Positions 44,151 through 52,701 of a stretch of DNA of 54,568 bases are shown piece by piece. This DNA is from Candidatus Hydrogenedentota bacterium. GTDB taxonomy: Bacteria > Hydrogenedentota > Hydrogenedentia > Hydrogenedentales > JAEUWI01. The translations under genes and the position numbers were made by a program. The notes under the pieces are model-generated. The model made no database searches, was not told the DNA's origin, and saw only the letters and a list, made by a program, of their open reading frames with translations. The stretch is from NCBI GenBank assembly GCA_016182605.1, contig JACPGE010000109.1:1-54568 (forward strand), written 5' to 3'. Numbering within the stretch: the first letter of the stretch is position 1; every line of letters starts with the position of its first letter.

Positions 44151-45146
44151 ATGATCAAGACCACCGTCGTCGGCAGTTATCCCACCCCACTCTGGTTGCG
44201 CATACACAGCACGCAGGAATCCCTTCGCGACGCCATCGTCGTCGTGCTCCAGGCGCAGGAACGCGCCGGCATCGATGTGGTGGCGGATGGAGAACTCTAC
44301 CGCTGGGACATCAACCACGCCGAAACGAACGGCATGATCGACTTCTTCGTCCGGCCCCTGGAAAATATCCGGCGCGATCTGAACTACGATGAACTGCGCG
44401 CCTGGCGCGCCAACCAGCAAATGAAATTCCGCGCCGCGCCCCCCGGCATTGTCACCGGGCCGGTTGGCGCGGGCCTGCTCGATCTCTCCGGCAACTATGC
44501 CCTCTTTCGCAATCTGACGGAGAAGCCCAAAAAATTCACGGTCACCAGTCCGTACATGCTTGCGAAGACCCTTGTAAATAAGCACTATCCGGATACGGAG
44601 TCCCTGATGATGGCGCTCGCGGATATCTTGCGCGAACAGCTTGCCGACGTGGATGCGGATGTGGTGCAGGTTGACGAGGCGAATGTCACCGGACATGCCG
44701 AGGACTGTTTGATGGCCGCACGCGGTATCAACCGGGTCCTCGAAGGGGTGCGTGGGGAAAAAGCGGTCCACCTCTGCTACGGCAACTATGGCGGACAGAC
44801 CATTCAAGAGGGCGCGTACGCGCGGCTGCTTCCCCTGCTTAACGCGCTGGAGGCCGACCATGTCGTACTCGAAATGGCCCGCAGGGACGCCGCCGATCTC
44901 AGCGCGCTCAAAGAGGTCCGGCCGGAACTCGGCCTGGGCATTGGTGTCATCGACATCAAGGACAACGAAGTCGAGTCCCCCGATTGTGTCGCCCGCCGCA
45001 TTGACGCCGCCGCGAAGACACTTGGGGTCGAACGAATCCGCTATGTCCACCCCGACTGCGGATTCTGGATGCTCCCGCGCCCGGTTTCCGATGCCAAGAT
45101 GCGCGCCCTGGTTGAGGGCCGGAACCGCTTTGCGGGTACTGCATAA
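44151..45146 (+). CDS. Core MetE-like zinc methyltransferase (lacks the folate domain)
   Basis: This 331-residue protein equals only the C-terminal catalytic half of cobalamin-independent methionine synthase. The zinc ligands are all present: His207 and Cys209 (AVHLCYGNYGG), Glu241 (VVLEMARRD) and Cys303 (HPDCGFWML), along with VDEAN (174-178). Full MetE (about 750 residues) needs an N-terminal half to use folate; stand-alone core-MetE proteins in archaea and some bacteria take methyl groups from corrinoid proteins or other donors. Here it follows an enolase-superfamily gene by 25 bases, so the methyl donor may be linked to sugar metabolism. This last point is speculation. The ATG at 44151 starts directly at the conserved core. 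Confidence 0.82.
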   Translation: MIKTTVVGSYPTPLWLRIHSTQESLRDAIVVVLQAQERAGIDVVADGELYRWDINHAETNGMIDFFVRPLENIRRDLNYDELRAWRANQQMKFRAAPPGIVTGPVGAGLLDLSGNYALFRNLTEKPKKFTVTSPYMLAKTLVNKHYPDTESLMMALADILREQLADVDADVVQVDEANVTGHAEDCLMAARGINRVLEGVRGEKAVHLCYGNYGGQTIQEGAYARLLPLLNALEADHVVLEMARRDAADLSALKEVRPELGLGIGVIDIKDNEVESPDCVARRIDAAAKTLGVERIRYVHPDCGFWMLPRPVSDAKMRALVEGRNRFAGTA

Positions 45147-45450
45147 GTCCTCGCGCAGGGTGCCTGCTGATGTTGTTTGAAATGGCACGTCCCATGCCTG
45201 CGGACATTGGCGCACGCATCGGTGCCGCCGTGACCTGAAAGGCAGGGCCGGGGCTACCCGACACGGCCGGGAAAACGGCGAAGTTGGCCGTCAAAATGAA
45301 GTATGCGCAACTCTTCGCGTTTCAGTTCGCACCTTGATCCGGGCGGCTTGCCGCGCGGAATCGCACGCAACACTCCGAATCAGCCGCCATCTCGCGCACA
45401 TGCACCAACACGGCTTACACCACACCGCGTTTCCGTTCATCACAATTATC
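45147..45450. other. Convergent intergenic region without a gene
   Basis: This 304-base stretch lies between the convergent MetE-like and DinD-like genes. Open frames here lack ribosome-binding sites and known motifs. A weak ACGGCC/GGCCGT hairpin is the only structure seen; no clear terminator is present for either gene. Confidence 0.5.
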
Positions 45451-46326
45451 TCATTCGTCAGTTTCCACGTCGTTTTCACGATGTTCGAGCCGTTCTACTT
45501 CCTTCGGCAACTTTTTGCCTTCGGATTGCAATCTGCGCTCTATTTTCTTCGTGTCTTCGGACCGAGGCAGCTTCTCTGGAATAATCCCGCGCTTTCCGAG
45601 CAGGTCGCGCACATCGGCGTTATTGCGCACGTGTTCGCTGGTTATCTCGGGCTCGGTCTTCAAGTCATCGCGCTTGATGTTGAAGTTGGTGATTTCATTT
45701 GCGAAGTCTTTCGCCTTGATTGTGATGGTAGGAAGGAAGTCGGCCAGCGGCCGGCCCTTCGCAACGCTCAGGCGGTCTTTCATGTCCTGGGTCGAGAGCC
45801 CGCCGAACAACGCCATGTCGCCCTTGCTGCGAATGCGTCCGAAGGACTGCTCATCGCCCACACGCTCGTAGATGATGCCCGAGAGTTCCTTCTCCGAGGC
45901 CGTCAACTTCCGCCGCGCGGTGAGCCGCTCCACTTCCGCGAGCCGCTGCTCGATAATCTCCTGCTTCCGCGTCTGCACCGCGAAATAGGTCTGGGCAAAG
46001 GCGATCACCGGCTTTGCCGGGTCGCCATTCTGCGCAATGAGATAGCAGGCGTAGCGGGTGAGCGCAATATCATCTACAGGGCGCTGCGCCCCAGACCCTA
46101 TGCCGACCATTTTCCTGATATCAAGAAAATGGTCGGATGCGACGTAACCTGCATTCTGACAAGCACTTCGGGCCTTTTCTATAACTTTGAAAAAATTCTC
46201 CCATTTGGCGTATCCAAGCAGGCTTTGCAGGTCCCGGGCGAGCCAGAATTCGACCCCCGACTCCTCTTCATGCTTCACCAATTGCTCAAAGTCACCGTGT
46301 AATTGGACGATGAGTTCCCGCTTCAT
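45451..46326 (-). CDS. dinD: DinD-like DNA-damage-inducible protein
   Basis: The 291-residue product matches DinD: a BRO-N-like opening (FEQLVKHEEESGVEFWLARD, LQSLLGYAKWENFFKVIEKA), the DHFLDIRKMVGIGSGAQRPV segment, then DIALTRYACYLIAQNGDPAK and a helical C-terminus. DinD inhibits RecA filaments in E. coli and is SOS-induced. No LexA-like box was recognised upstream. The ATG at 46326 follows GGAGAGG by six bases; an in-frame ATG at 46356 is disfavoured. A 34-bp near-perfect palindrome lies within the coding sequence at 46103-46136. The gene is an accessory trait often carried by mobile DNA and lies downstream of the DUF1501 gene. Confidence 0.88.
   Translation of the reverse strand: MKRELIVQLHGDFEQLVKHEEESGVEFWLARDLQSLLGYAKWENFFKVIEKARSACQNAGYVASDHFLDIRKMVGIGSGAQRPVDDIALTRYACYLIAQNGDPAKPVIAFAQTYFAVQTRKQEIIEQRLAEVERLTARRKLTASEKELSGIIYERVGDEQSFGRIRSKGDMALFGGLSTQDMKDRLSVAKGRPLADFLPTITIKAKDFANEITNFNIKRDDLKTEPEITSEHVRNNADVRDLLGKRGIIPEKLPRSEDTKKIERRLQSEGKKLPKEVERLEHRENDVETDE
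46103..46136. repeat. 34-bp near-perfect palindrome inside dinD
   Basis: Arms CCGACCATTTTC (46103-46114) and GAAAATGGTCGG (46125-46136) are perfect inverse complements. The 10-base centre contains the palindrome TGATATCA, leaving only one mismatched pair. It encodes the conserved HFLDIRKMVG motif of the protein. Confidence 0.85.
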
Positions 46327-46446
46327 TTCATGCCTCTCCAACCCGTTTGGACACATGTCAGTGCGCAGAGCGCGACCGCCCCGCTTCCCAACCGTCAGGT
46401 GCTCTTTTCAAATCACATTCACCGGCCCCCACCGCCTCCTCCGCGC

Positions 46447-47856
46447 CTACGCGATGATCTCCTTGATGACCTTTCCGTGTACGTCGGTGAGGCGGCGGTC
46501 GATGCCGTCTTTGCGCACGGTGAGGCGTTCGTGGTCGATGCCGAGGAGGTGGAGCACGGTGGCGTGGAGGTCGTAGCAGTAGGTTTCGTTTTCCGCGGTC
46601 TTGTAACCCCAGTCGTCGCTTTGCCCGTAGGAGATGCCGGGATTGACGCCCGCGCCCCAGAGCCAGGTGACAAAACTGCCGCCGTTGTGATCGCGGCCCG
46701 CGCCCGCCTGGGCAAAGGGGGTGCGCCCAAACTCGGTGGTCCAGATCACGAGCGTGTCTTGGTCCATGCCGCGCGCTTTCAGATCGCGCAGGAGGGTCGC
46801 AATGGGGCGGTCCACACTGGCGGCCATGGGGGGGAGTTCCTCCACGATGTTTGCGTGGTTATCCCAGTTTTTGACCGCGCCCTGGGCGCCGCTCCAGACC
46901 TGCACAAAGCGTACGCCCCGCTCGACGAGGCGTCGCGCGAGCAGGCAGCGCCGTCCAAAATCATTCGCTATCTCGGCGTCCATGCCGTAGGCGTTTTGCA
47001 GCCACTGGGGTTCGCGGGAGACGTCGAAGGCTTCGGGCGCGGAGAGTTGCATCTTTGCGGCGAGTTCGTAGCTGTCGATGCGCGCATCCAGCCGCGTGTC
47101 GCCGGAGCGTCCGGCGGCGTAGCGGCGGTTCATTCCGTCGAGCAGCGCCAGGCCCGCCGCGTCTTGCGCCGGGTTCGCAAATGCGTAGGCGGGATCCGCG
47201 AAGAGATCGGGAACGGGCTGGGGCGCGGCCGCGTTGATGACGGTGCCCTGGTGAATCACGGGAAGAAAGCCCGAGGAGAAGCAGCCCTTCTGATTGTAGG
47301 GCAGGCCGCGCGCATCGGGGAGCACGACGAAGGTGGGCAGGTTGTCCACCACGTTGCCGAGGGCGTAGGAGATCCACGAGCCCATGCAGGGGAAGCCGGG
47401 CAAGAGGAAGCCGGAGTTCATCATGTAGGTGCCGGGGCCATGTACATTCGTCTTGGTGGTCATCGCCATGAGGAAGGCCATCTCATCGACGAGCTTTGCC
47501 TGTTCGGGAAACACGCTGCTCACCCAGCGTCCGGATTCGCCGTGCTGTGCGAAGGCGAAGGGACTTTTCATGATGGCGCCGGCCGGGGCGGTGAAGCCGT
47601 CGGGCTTCTCTTTCGGCCCGAGTTCCTGCCCGTGCAGCCGTTCGAGCTCGGGTTTGTAGTCGAAGGTGTCCATGGGGCTCGCACCGCCCGTCATGAAGAG
47701 CTGGATCACGCGGCGTGCGCGCGGGCGAAAGGGCGGGAGCGTTTCCGCGGACGCATCGCGCGCCATCATTTGTGCCAGGGCGAGGGCCGCGAAGCCGCCG
47801 CCTGCTTCCGCCAGAAAGTTCCGGCGCGTCATTCGTTGCTGGTGCAAAGTGTCCAT
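46447..47856 (-). CDS. Tat-exported DUF1501 family protein
   Basis: This 469-residue protein has a twin-arginine leader (MTRRNFLAEAGGGFAALALA) and DUF1501 motifs (VIQLFMTGGASPMDTFDYKP, WVSSVFPEQAKLVDEMAFLM, TEFGRTPFAQAGAGRDHNGG, TVLHLLGIDHERLTV). DUF1501 proteins belong to the alkaline phosphatase/sulfatase-like fold and are abundant in Planctomycetes and relatives; their substrate is not established. The ATG at 47856 lies four bases after the stop of the DUF1549/DUF1553 gene, the standard pairing. A longer frame from 47985 overlaps that gene and is rejected. Confidence 0.92.
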   Translation of the reverse strand: MDTLHQQRMTRRNFLAEAGGGFAALALAQMMARDASAETLPPFRPRARRVIQLFMTGGASPMDTFDYKPELERLHGQELGPKEKPDGFTAPAGAIMKSPFAFAQHGESGRWVSSVFPEQAKLVDEMAFLMAMTTKTNVHGPGTYMMNSGFLLPGFPCMGSWISYALGNVVDNLPTFVVLPDARGLPYNQKGCFSSGFLPVIHQGTVINAAAPQPVPDLFADPAYAFANPAQDAAGLALLDGMNRRYAAGRSGDTRLDARIDSYELAAKMQLSAPEAFDVSREPQWLQNAYGMDAEIANDFGRRCLLARRLVERGVRFVQVWSGAQGAVKNWDNHANIVEELPPMAASVDRPIATLLRDLKARGMDQDTLVIWTTEFGRTPFAQAGAGRDHNGGSFVTWLWGAGVNPGISYGQSDDWGYKTAENETYCYDLHATVLHLLGIDHERLTVRKDGIDRRLTDVHGKVIKEIIA

Positions 47857-47860
47857 GTGC

Positions 47861-50848
47861 TCAATCCAGAAATAGAAATTCGTTGCTGTTGAAAAGAACC
47901 CGGCAGAAGGCGGGCATGCCGTGTTCCCGGGCGAATGCGGTGTAGGCCGCAGCTTCTTCCACAGTGGGCGTGCGCAGCCAGGCAAGTTGCACGGCGCGCG
48001 TGACCTGCGCGTCGATGGATGCGGTTTCCGCGGCTACACGCTGCGCGAGCGCTTCGCCATGGGCCAGTACAAATTCGTTGTTGTAAAGCGCGAGGGCCTG
48101 AAGCGAGGATACGGAAGCGGTGCGCTTTGGCGACAGCAGGCCCAGATCGGGGAAGTCCAGCGCTTCGAGGAAGGGATCGGCGATACCCCGCCACACAAAG
48201 CGGTAGATGCTGCGGCGGGTCTGACGCGCGTTCCGCCAGTCGTAGGCCCCGTAGTCGAGGGCAGGCGTAATCTGCGGCCCCTTGGCCTCCGTGAAATGAC
48301 GATCGCCCGGCCCGCCCATCGTGAGATCGAGCCGGCCCGACACAGCGAGCACGCTGTCGCGGTAGGCGTCGGCATCGAGGCGGGCAGCATGCTGGCGCCA
48401 GAGCAGCCGGTTGTCCGAATCGGCGCTTGCGGCATCCGCGCGATCTCCCGACGATTGCCTGTAGGCATCGCTGGTGACGATGAGCCGATGCAGCGCGCGC
48501 AACGAGCCCTTGGCCTCATCGCGAAACCAGACCGCGAGCCAGTCGAGCAGTTCCGGATGGGACGGCACGCCGCCCATGCGGCCCAGGTCGCTCGGCGTGT
48601 TACAGATCCCCTCGCCGAAGTGATAGTGCCACACGCGGTTTACAATGCAACGCCAGGTCAGCACATTGTCCGGATGCGCAATCCAGTCCGCCAGCGCGGC
48701 ACGGCGCGCCGCCTCGGGCCCGGCTGCGGCTTGGTCGAAGCGCGCAGGGAGATGGGTGAGGGCGGTGAGGGCGCCGGGATTCACCAATGCGCCGGGCTTC
48801 TCCAGGTCGCCGCGCACCATGAGATGCACCGGCTTGGGTGCGTCCAGGGATCTGCGCATCACCGCAACTTCGCCATCGGGAATCTCCACCGCGGGCGCCG
48901 CCGCATAGACAACCGCCTGTGCCGGGAGCTGGTCGAGCGCGTGGCGCGCGGTGTGGCCGAGTATGGCGGAGGCAATGGCGGTGTGCTGCGCCTGTGTGCG
49001 ATCCGGTTCTGGCACGTCCAGCGCGTCCAGCACGGCGGCGGAAAAGGGGATCGCGGATTCGGCGTCGTCTGCCGTGGCGGACAGACGGATGGCGCCGATC
49101 AGGTGGCCGCCCCCGTGCGACTGTTTGAGTGTGACGGCGATGCGCGATTCTGGCGTGAGCTGCACCGGTTCGGCCAACTCGAATACCGCGACGTGGTCCG
49201 TGCCTTCCGCGGGGTGAATGCCCCATGCTGTGGCCGCGTCCCCGTCTATCGCGCGGTCTATAGCCCAGTCGATTTGATTGAAGTCTGCGGAGGCCCTGCG
49301 AATGGGCAAGGGCATGGCTTGCGCGGTGCCGGGCGTAAAAAGGCGCACTTCGAATTCGGAGAGGTGGAGATTGCCATTGTCCGCGCGGCCCGGCCCGCCC
49401 ATGGGCAGGCCTTCCTGCGCGAGCACTTCCAGTCGAATCGCTGTGATCGTATTCAGGGCAGTCGAGGCCGTTACCGTGTAGACCTCCTTCTCAGGACGCG
49501 CACCGCTTGCCACGATCACTCCGTCCGCGCCCAGGCTCAGTTCGGATCCTTCCGCGGCCAGGAAGGTCTCCACGTCGAGCGTGTTCCACTGCGCGCCCCG
49601 GCCATAGCGGCCCTGCCAGGCGCGCACGCGATCGTTGTTCTCGGGTGTGAGGAGTGCGGACGCATCGCCGCTTTCCACGGCAGACAACAACGCGGTCCAT
49701 TCGCGCCGTGCGCGGGCCACGGCAGGATCGGCGTCATAGGCCACGTCCCCCTTCAGCACCCCGGCGAAGACCGCCTGCAATGCGTAGTAATCCTCCTGCG
49801 GGATGGGATCGAACTTGTGATCGTGACAACGCGCGCAGTTGGCCGTGCTTCCGAGAAAGGCGGCCGTGCATTGCGTGACCAGGTCGTCCCGATCCAGGTA
49901 ATCGAAGGTCACGGTGGAGGTGGCGTAGGTGCTCAGGTCGAAATTCCCCGCGCCGAGGAAGCCGAGGGCGGCGGTGAGGCCGGTCTCCTCGGGGAAGAAG
50001 TAATCGGCGGCGAGTTGTTCGCGGATGAAGCGCGGCCAGGGCGTGTCGTTGTTCAACGATGCGATGACGTAATCCCGGTAGCGCCACGCGTGGTCCCGCG
50101 CCAGATCGTGCTCATAACCATGAGAGTCGGCAAAATGAACCGTGTCGAGCCAGTGCCGCGCCCAGCGTTCGCCGTGGCGCGGTGAAGTGAGCAGGCTGTC
50201 CACGAGTTTGTCGTAGGCCAGGGGATCGGGGTCGGCCACGAAGGCGTCCAGGGCCTCGGGCGTGGGCGGCAGGCCCGTGAGATCGAGAGAGACGCGCCGC
50301 ATGAGGGTGCGCCGGTCCGCGGGTGGTGAGGGTGCGATGCCGGCTGCGTCGAGCTTCTCCAGAATGAACGCGTCGATGGGATGGGCGGCGCGCGCGGGTA
50401 CCGCGGGCTGGACGAGTGGCAGGCTGGACCAATGGGGCGCCTTGTCCTCGGGTGTGCCCGCGAAGGCATCCGGCCATATGGGGCCGCCGTCGATCCAGGC
50501 CTTCAGCAGGGCGATTTCAATATCCGAGAGGGGCGGCGTATCGCTGTCGGGCGGGGGCATCGGCTCGAGGCCGCTGGCATGCGTCACCCGCTGGATGAGC
50601 GCGCTGGCCAGGCTGTCGTGCGGCGCCATGGCAACCTGGCCACTGTCGCCGCCGCGAAGCGCGGTGTCGCGCACGTCCAGGCGGTACCCGCTCTTTTGCT
50701 TCTCCGGCCCGTGGCATGCGTAGCAGCTCCGCTGCAAAATGGGAAGAATGTCCGATTCGAAATCGGGTACTGCGACACCGGCCGAAGCGGCGATGGGTGC
50801 GATCAAGAGCGCACCGGCAATACATCGCATCTTAGGCCAATGAAGCAT
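47861..50848 (-). CDS. Planctomycete-type cytochrome c / DUF1549-DUF1553 protein
   Basis: This 995-residue exported protein has a signal peptide (IAGALLIAPIAASA), an N-terminal PSCyt1 heme-c domain (CYACH at 42-46, GYRLDVRDTALRGG), DUF1549 (HPIDAFILEKLDAAGI, RVSLDLTGLPPTPEALDAFV, RHGERWARHWLDTVHFADSH), a galactose-binding-like insert at about 430-580 and a C-terminal DUF1553 domain (NVLTWRCIVNRVWHYHFGEG, SHPELLDWLAVWFRDEAKGS). Such proteins pair with DUF1501 proteins and are thought to act in the periplasm or outer envelope; the reaction is unknown. GAAGGG lies about seven bases before the ATG at 50848. It is co-transcribed with the DUF1501 gene. Confidence 0.93.
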   Translation of the reverse strand: MLHWPKMRCIAGALLIAPIAASAGVAVPDFESDILPILQRSCYACHGPEKQKSGYRLDVRDTALRGGDSGQVAMAPHDSLASALIQRVTHASGLEPMPPPDSDTPPLSDIEIALLKAWIDGGPIWPDAFAGTPEDKAPHWSSLPLVQPAVPARAAHPIDAFILEKLDAAGIAPSPPADRRTLMRRVSLDLTGLPPTPEALDAFVADPDPLAYDKLVDSLLTSPRHGERWARHWLDTVHFADSHGYEHDLARDHAWRYRDYVIASLNNDTPWPRFIREQLAADYFFPEETGLTAALGFLGAGNFDLSTYATSTVTFDYLDRDDLVTQCTAAFLGSTANCARCHDHKFDPIPQEDYYALQAVFAGVLKGDVAYDADPAVARARREWTALLSAVESGDASALLTPENNDRVRAWQGRYGRGAQWNTLDVETFLAAEGSELSLGADGVIVASGARPEKEVYTVTASTALNTITAIRLEVLAQEGLPMGGPGRADNGNLHLSEFEVRLFTPGTAQAMPLPIRRASADFNQIDWAIDRAIDGDAATAWGIHPAEGTDHVAVFELAEPVQLTPESRIAVTLKQSHGGGHLIGAIRLSATADDAESAIPFSAAVLDALDVPEPDRTQAQHTAIASAILGHTARHALDQLPAQAVVYAAAPAVEIPDGEVAVMRRSLDAPKPVHLMVRGDLEKPGALVNPGALTALTHLPARFDQAAAGPEAARRAALADWIAHPDNVLTWRCIVNRVWHYHFGEGICNTPSDLGRMGGVPSHPELLDWLAVWFRDEAKGSLRALHRLIVTSDAYRQSSGDRADAASADSDNRLLWRQHAARLDADAYRDSVLAVSGRLDLTMGGPGDRHFTEAKGPQITPALDYGAYDWRNARQTRRSIYRFVWRGIADPFLEALDFPDLGLLSPKRTASVSSLQALALYNNEFVLAHGEALAQRVAAETASIDAQVTRAVQLAWLRTPTVEEAAAYTAFAREHGMPAFCRVLFNSNEFLFLD

Positions 50849-50911
50849 GAACTACCCTTCCGGCGGCCAGCAGAAACGGGCGGGAACCGCACACGCTGCC
50901 ACACCCCTCCC

Positions 50912-50940
50912 ATAGTGCCCATGTTTGCCCTGGGTTTCAA
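50912..50940 (-). promoter_or_regulatory. Weak candidate promoter for the DUF1549/DUF1501 pair
   Basis: On the minus strand TTGAAA (50935-50940), a 17-base spacer and CACTAT (50912-50917) lie about 65 bases before the ATG. The -10 match is poor. Confidence 0.25.
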
Positions 50941-50982
50941 ATCGCGCCGGTACCACTTTTCCGCTTGTCCGCCCCAAATTAC

Positions 50983-51468
50983 TCAACCGCGACGTGCCGC
51001 CTCGATCGCAGCGATGTCAATCTTTTTCATCTGCATCATCGCATCGAAGGCTCGTTTGGCGGCAGCGGGATCGGGGTCGGCGATCGCGTTCATCAGGGCG
51101 GTCGGTGTAATCTGCCAGGACACTCCCCATTTGTCTTTGCACCAGCCGCACTCGCTCTCCTGGCCGCCGTTGCCGATGATCGCGTTCCAGTAGCGATCCG
51201 TTTCGGCCTGGTCCTCGGTTGCGATCTGAAAAGAGAAGGCTTCGGTGTGCTTGAACACGGGTCCGCCATTGAGTCCGACGCACGCAACGCCCATCACGGT
51301 AAACTCGACGGTCAACACGTCCCCTTTCTCTCCCGACGGATAGTCCCCCGGTGCGCGGAGCACGGCGCCGACCGACGAATCGGGAAAGGTCTTGGCGTAA
51401 AACTGCGCAGCACCCTCGGCGTCGTTATCGTACCAAACGCAAATCGTGTTTTTGGCCTGGTTCGCCAT
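50983..51468 (-). CDS. PhnB-like VOC-family protein (DUF5009/3-demethylubiquinone-methyltransferase type)
   Basis: This 161-residue protein has the PhnB/VOC fold signature: ICVWYDNDAEGAAQFYAKTF, VGLNGGPVFKHTEAFSFQIA, ETDRYWNAIIGNGGQESECG and WCKDKWGVSWQITPTALMNA. VOC-fold proteins form dimers and often bind a metal, but this subgroup has no settled function despite its historical methyltransferase label. GGGAGA lies seven bases before the ATG. It is on the same strand as, and 134 bases from, the DUF1549 gene. Confidence 0.9.
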   Translation of the reverse strand: MANQAKNTICVWYDNDAEGAAQFYAKTFPDSSVGAVLRAPGDYPSGEKGDVLTVEFTVMGVACVGLNGGPVFKHTEAFSFQIATEDQAETDRYWNAIIGNGGQESECGWCKDKWGVSWQITPTALMNAIADPDPAAAKRAFDAMMQMKKIDIAAIEAARRG

Positions 51469-51693
51469 TTTATTTCTCCCTTATGGTGAAGGGCCCTATA
51501 CCCGCGGCATTGGCCCAGCCGACATTCCGCGTCCCCGCCATAAGTCTGCATTGGTGCCGTTTCTGCCAAGGCCCAGCGGCAGACCAGGATTGCGGAGAAC
51601 GCATTCATTTGCACATTTCACTGGGATTGTACACCTTGGTACATTGCCCGGCAAGCCGCCGCCTAGTGTGCGGCGCTTGCTTCGCCGGAGCCT

Positions 51694-51889
51694 CGTTTGC
51701 GTTTGTTGGTGTAATTGGCTTTCGAGCTTCGTGGTTGGCCCATCCCGCTGGCCGTCGATGGCGTCTTGAGACTCAAAGAGTCCCTTGCGCTTGCGGTTTT
51801 GCCCGCCCTCTACGCGGGCGTCGAGTCTCTCTTGGAGGGACGACGAGCTTCCGGGCCCTTCGGATGGCCTTGTCGAGTTCGTTGATTAC
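51694..51889 (-). pseudogene. Frameshifted relic of a SNF2/DEAD-type helicase
   Basis: On the minus strand one frame reads VINELDKAIRRARKLV, then after a shift another reads SLQERLDARVEGGQNRKRKG, LFESQDAIDGQRD and TKLESQLHQQTQT. Together they match the coiled-coil region found after the helicase core in large SNF2-like proteins of defence-type loci (ELDK-IR--R..., -L---LF--QD-ID--RD-LI--LE--L-Q). No helicase motifs remain. The match is by memory of family pattern only. Confidence 0.4.
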
Positions 51890-51971
51890 ACGCTACCGGC
51901 CCTTGGAAAAACGGCGAGTGGTGCTTTTGAGGCATAATAAAGATGAGCGTAACCGTGTCCTCTATGTGCCG

Positions 51972-52001
51972 TTGACAATGCCCAATGCCTTGTGCTAGAT
52001 T
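51972..52001 (+). promoter_or_regulatory. Strong-looking promoter
   Basis: TTGACA (51972-51977), an 18-base spacer and TAGATT (51996-52001). The nearest convincing downstream gene is 700 bases away at 52702. Confidence 0.5.
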
Positions 52002-52015
52002 GCCATTTTCCTTAG

Positions 52016-52025
52016 TACCATGGTA
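52016..52025. promoter_or_regulatory. Operator-like dyad
   Basis: TACCATGGTA, a perfect 10-bp palindrome, spans the expected start site 15 bases past the -10 box of the promoter at 51972-52001. A regulator is not identified. Confidence 0.35.
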
Positions 52026-52701
52026 TACGTCTCCGAAGCGCGAGTAAGCACACGGACCACTTCGGGAACTCGTGGCTTCGGCAATTGAGTTCGGGAGGCA
52101 TCACGTATTGGATTGTCTGAGACTTTCCGATCTTGCGTTGAGGTCTGGGTTGCAAAAATCAAGACGTCAGCAGACCATTCTTTTGAGTTTCATTCCCGCG
52201 CGGCATTCCCGCTCGTGCCAGGCAATAGCTGGCATTATTTCTGTCTTTAGTGGTCGAATTAGCGCTGCCACTTGGTGGAGGCCGGCGTTTTTCGTGTCCG
52301 TTTACTTCGCGAAACCCATTGGACCGCATGTTTGCGAAAAAGCAACTATGCCGCACTCAGTTGGCGCTTCGATTCTGGCGCCAATTATGCTCGCCGGATT
52401 TGCTCCGTGCGCAGCAACCCGTGGCGCAATTCGTACTCCGGGGGCTATTGAATGTTAGGAAGTACTGCGTCATACATGAAGTGCGATGAAGTGAAGTTGT
52501 GGATCTGCGGAGAACAAGAGAGCTGTCCAAAGTATTTCGCCACTGAAAGTGGCCCGGGGTGGCCCTCTATGCCGCCGCATTGCCACAACGCGAATTGCCC
52601 GATAGCAATTTCACGACGGAGTGCATCCACACGCACGCAGAACACCGTCACAACGAAAAATTGATCGATTACGCAGATAAGTAACGACAGGGGATTGCAT
52701 T

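Larger units (their letters stand above)
51469..52701. other. Gene-poor accessory stretch
   Basis: No intact gene is evident across this 1.2-kb stretch. It holds a frameshifted minus-strand helicase-like relic (51694-51889) and a strong-looking promoter with a dyad (51972-52025). Plus-strand frames at 51351-51998 and 52072-52458 lack ribosome-binding sites and known motifs. The final part reads as the leader of the secreted repeat protein at 52702. Confidence 0.55.

Noticed and set aside
47921-50185. A 754-codon plus-strand frame opposite the DUF1549/DUF1553 gene
   Set aside because: It lacks motifs and a ribosome-binding site, and the minus frame is a clear family member.
52072-52458. A 128-codon plus-strand frame downstream of the 51972 promoter
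   Set aside because: Composition is irregular, no ribosome-binding site precedes it, and no motif is seen; it cannot be supported as a gene.
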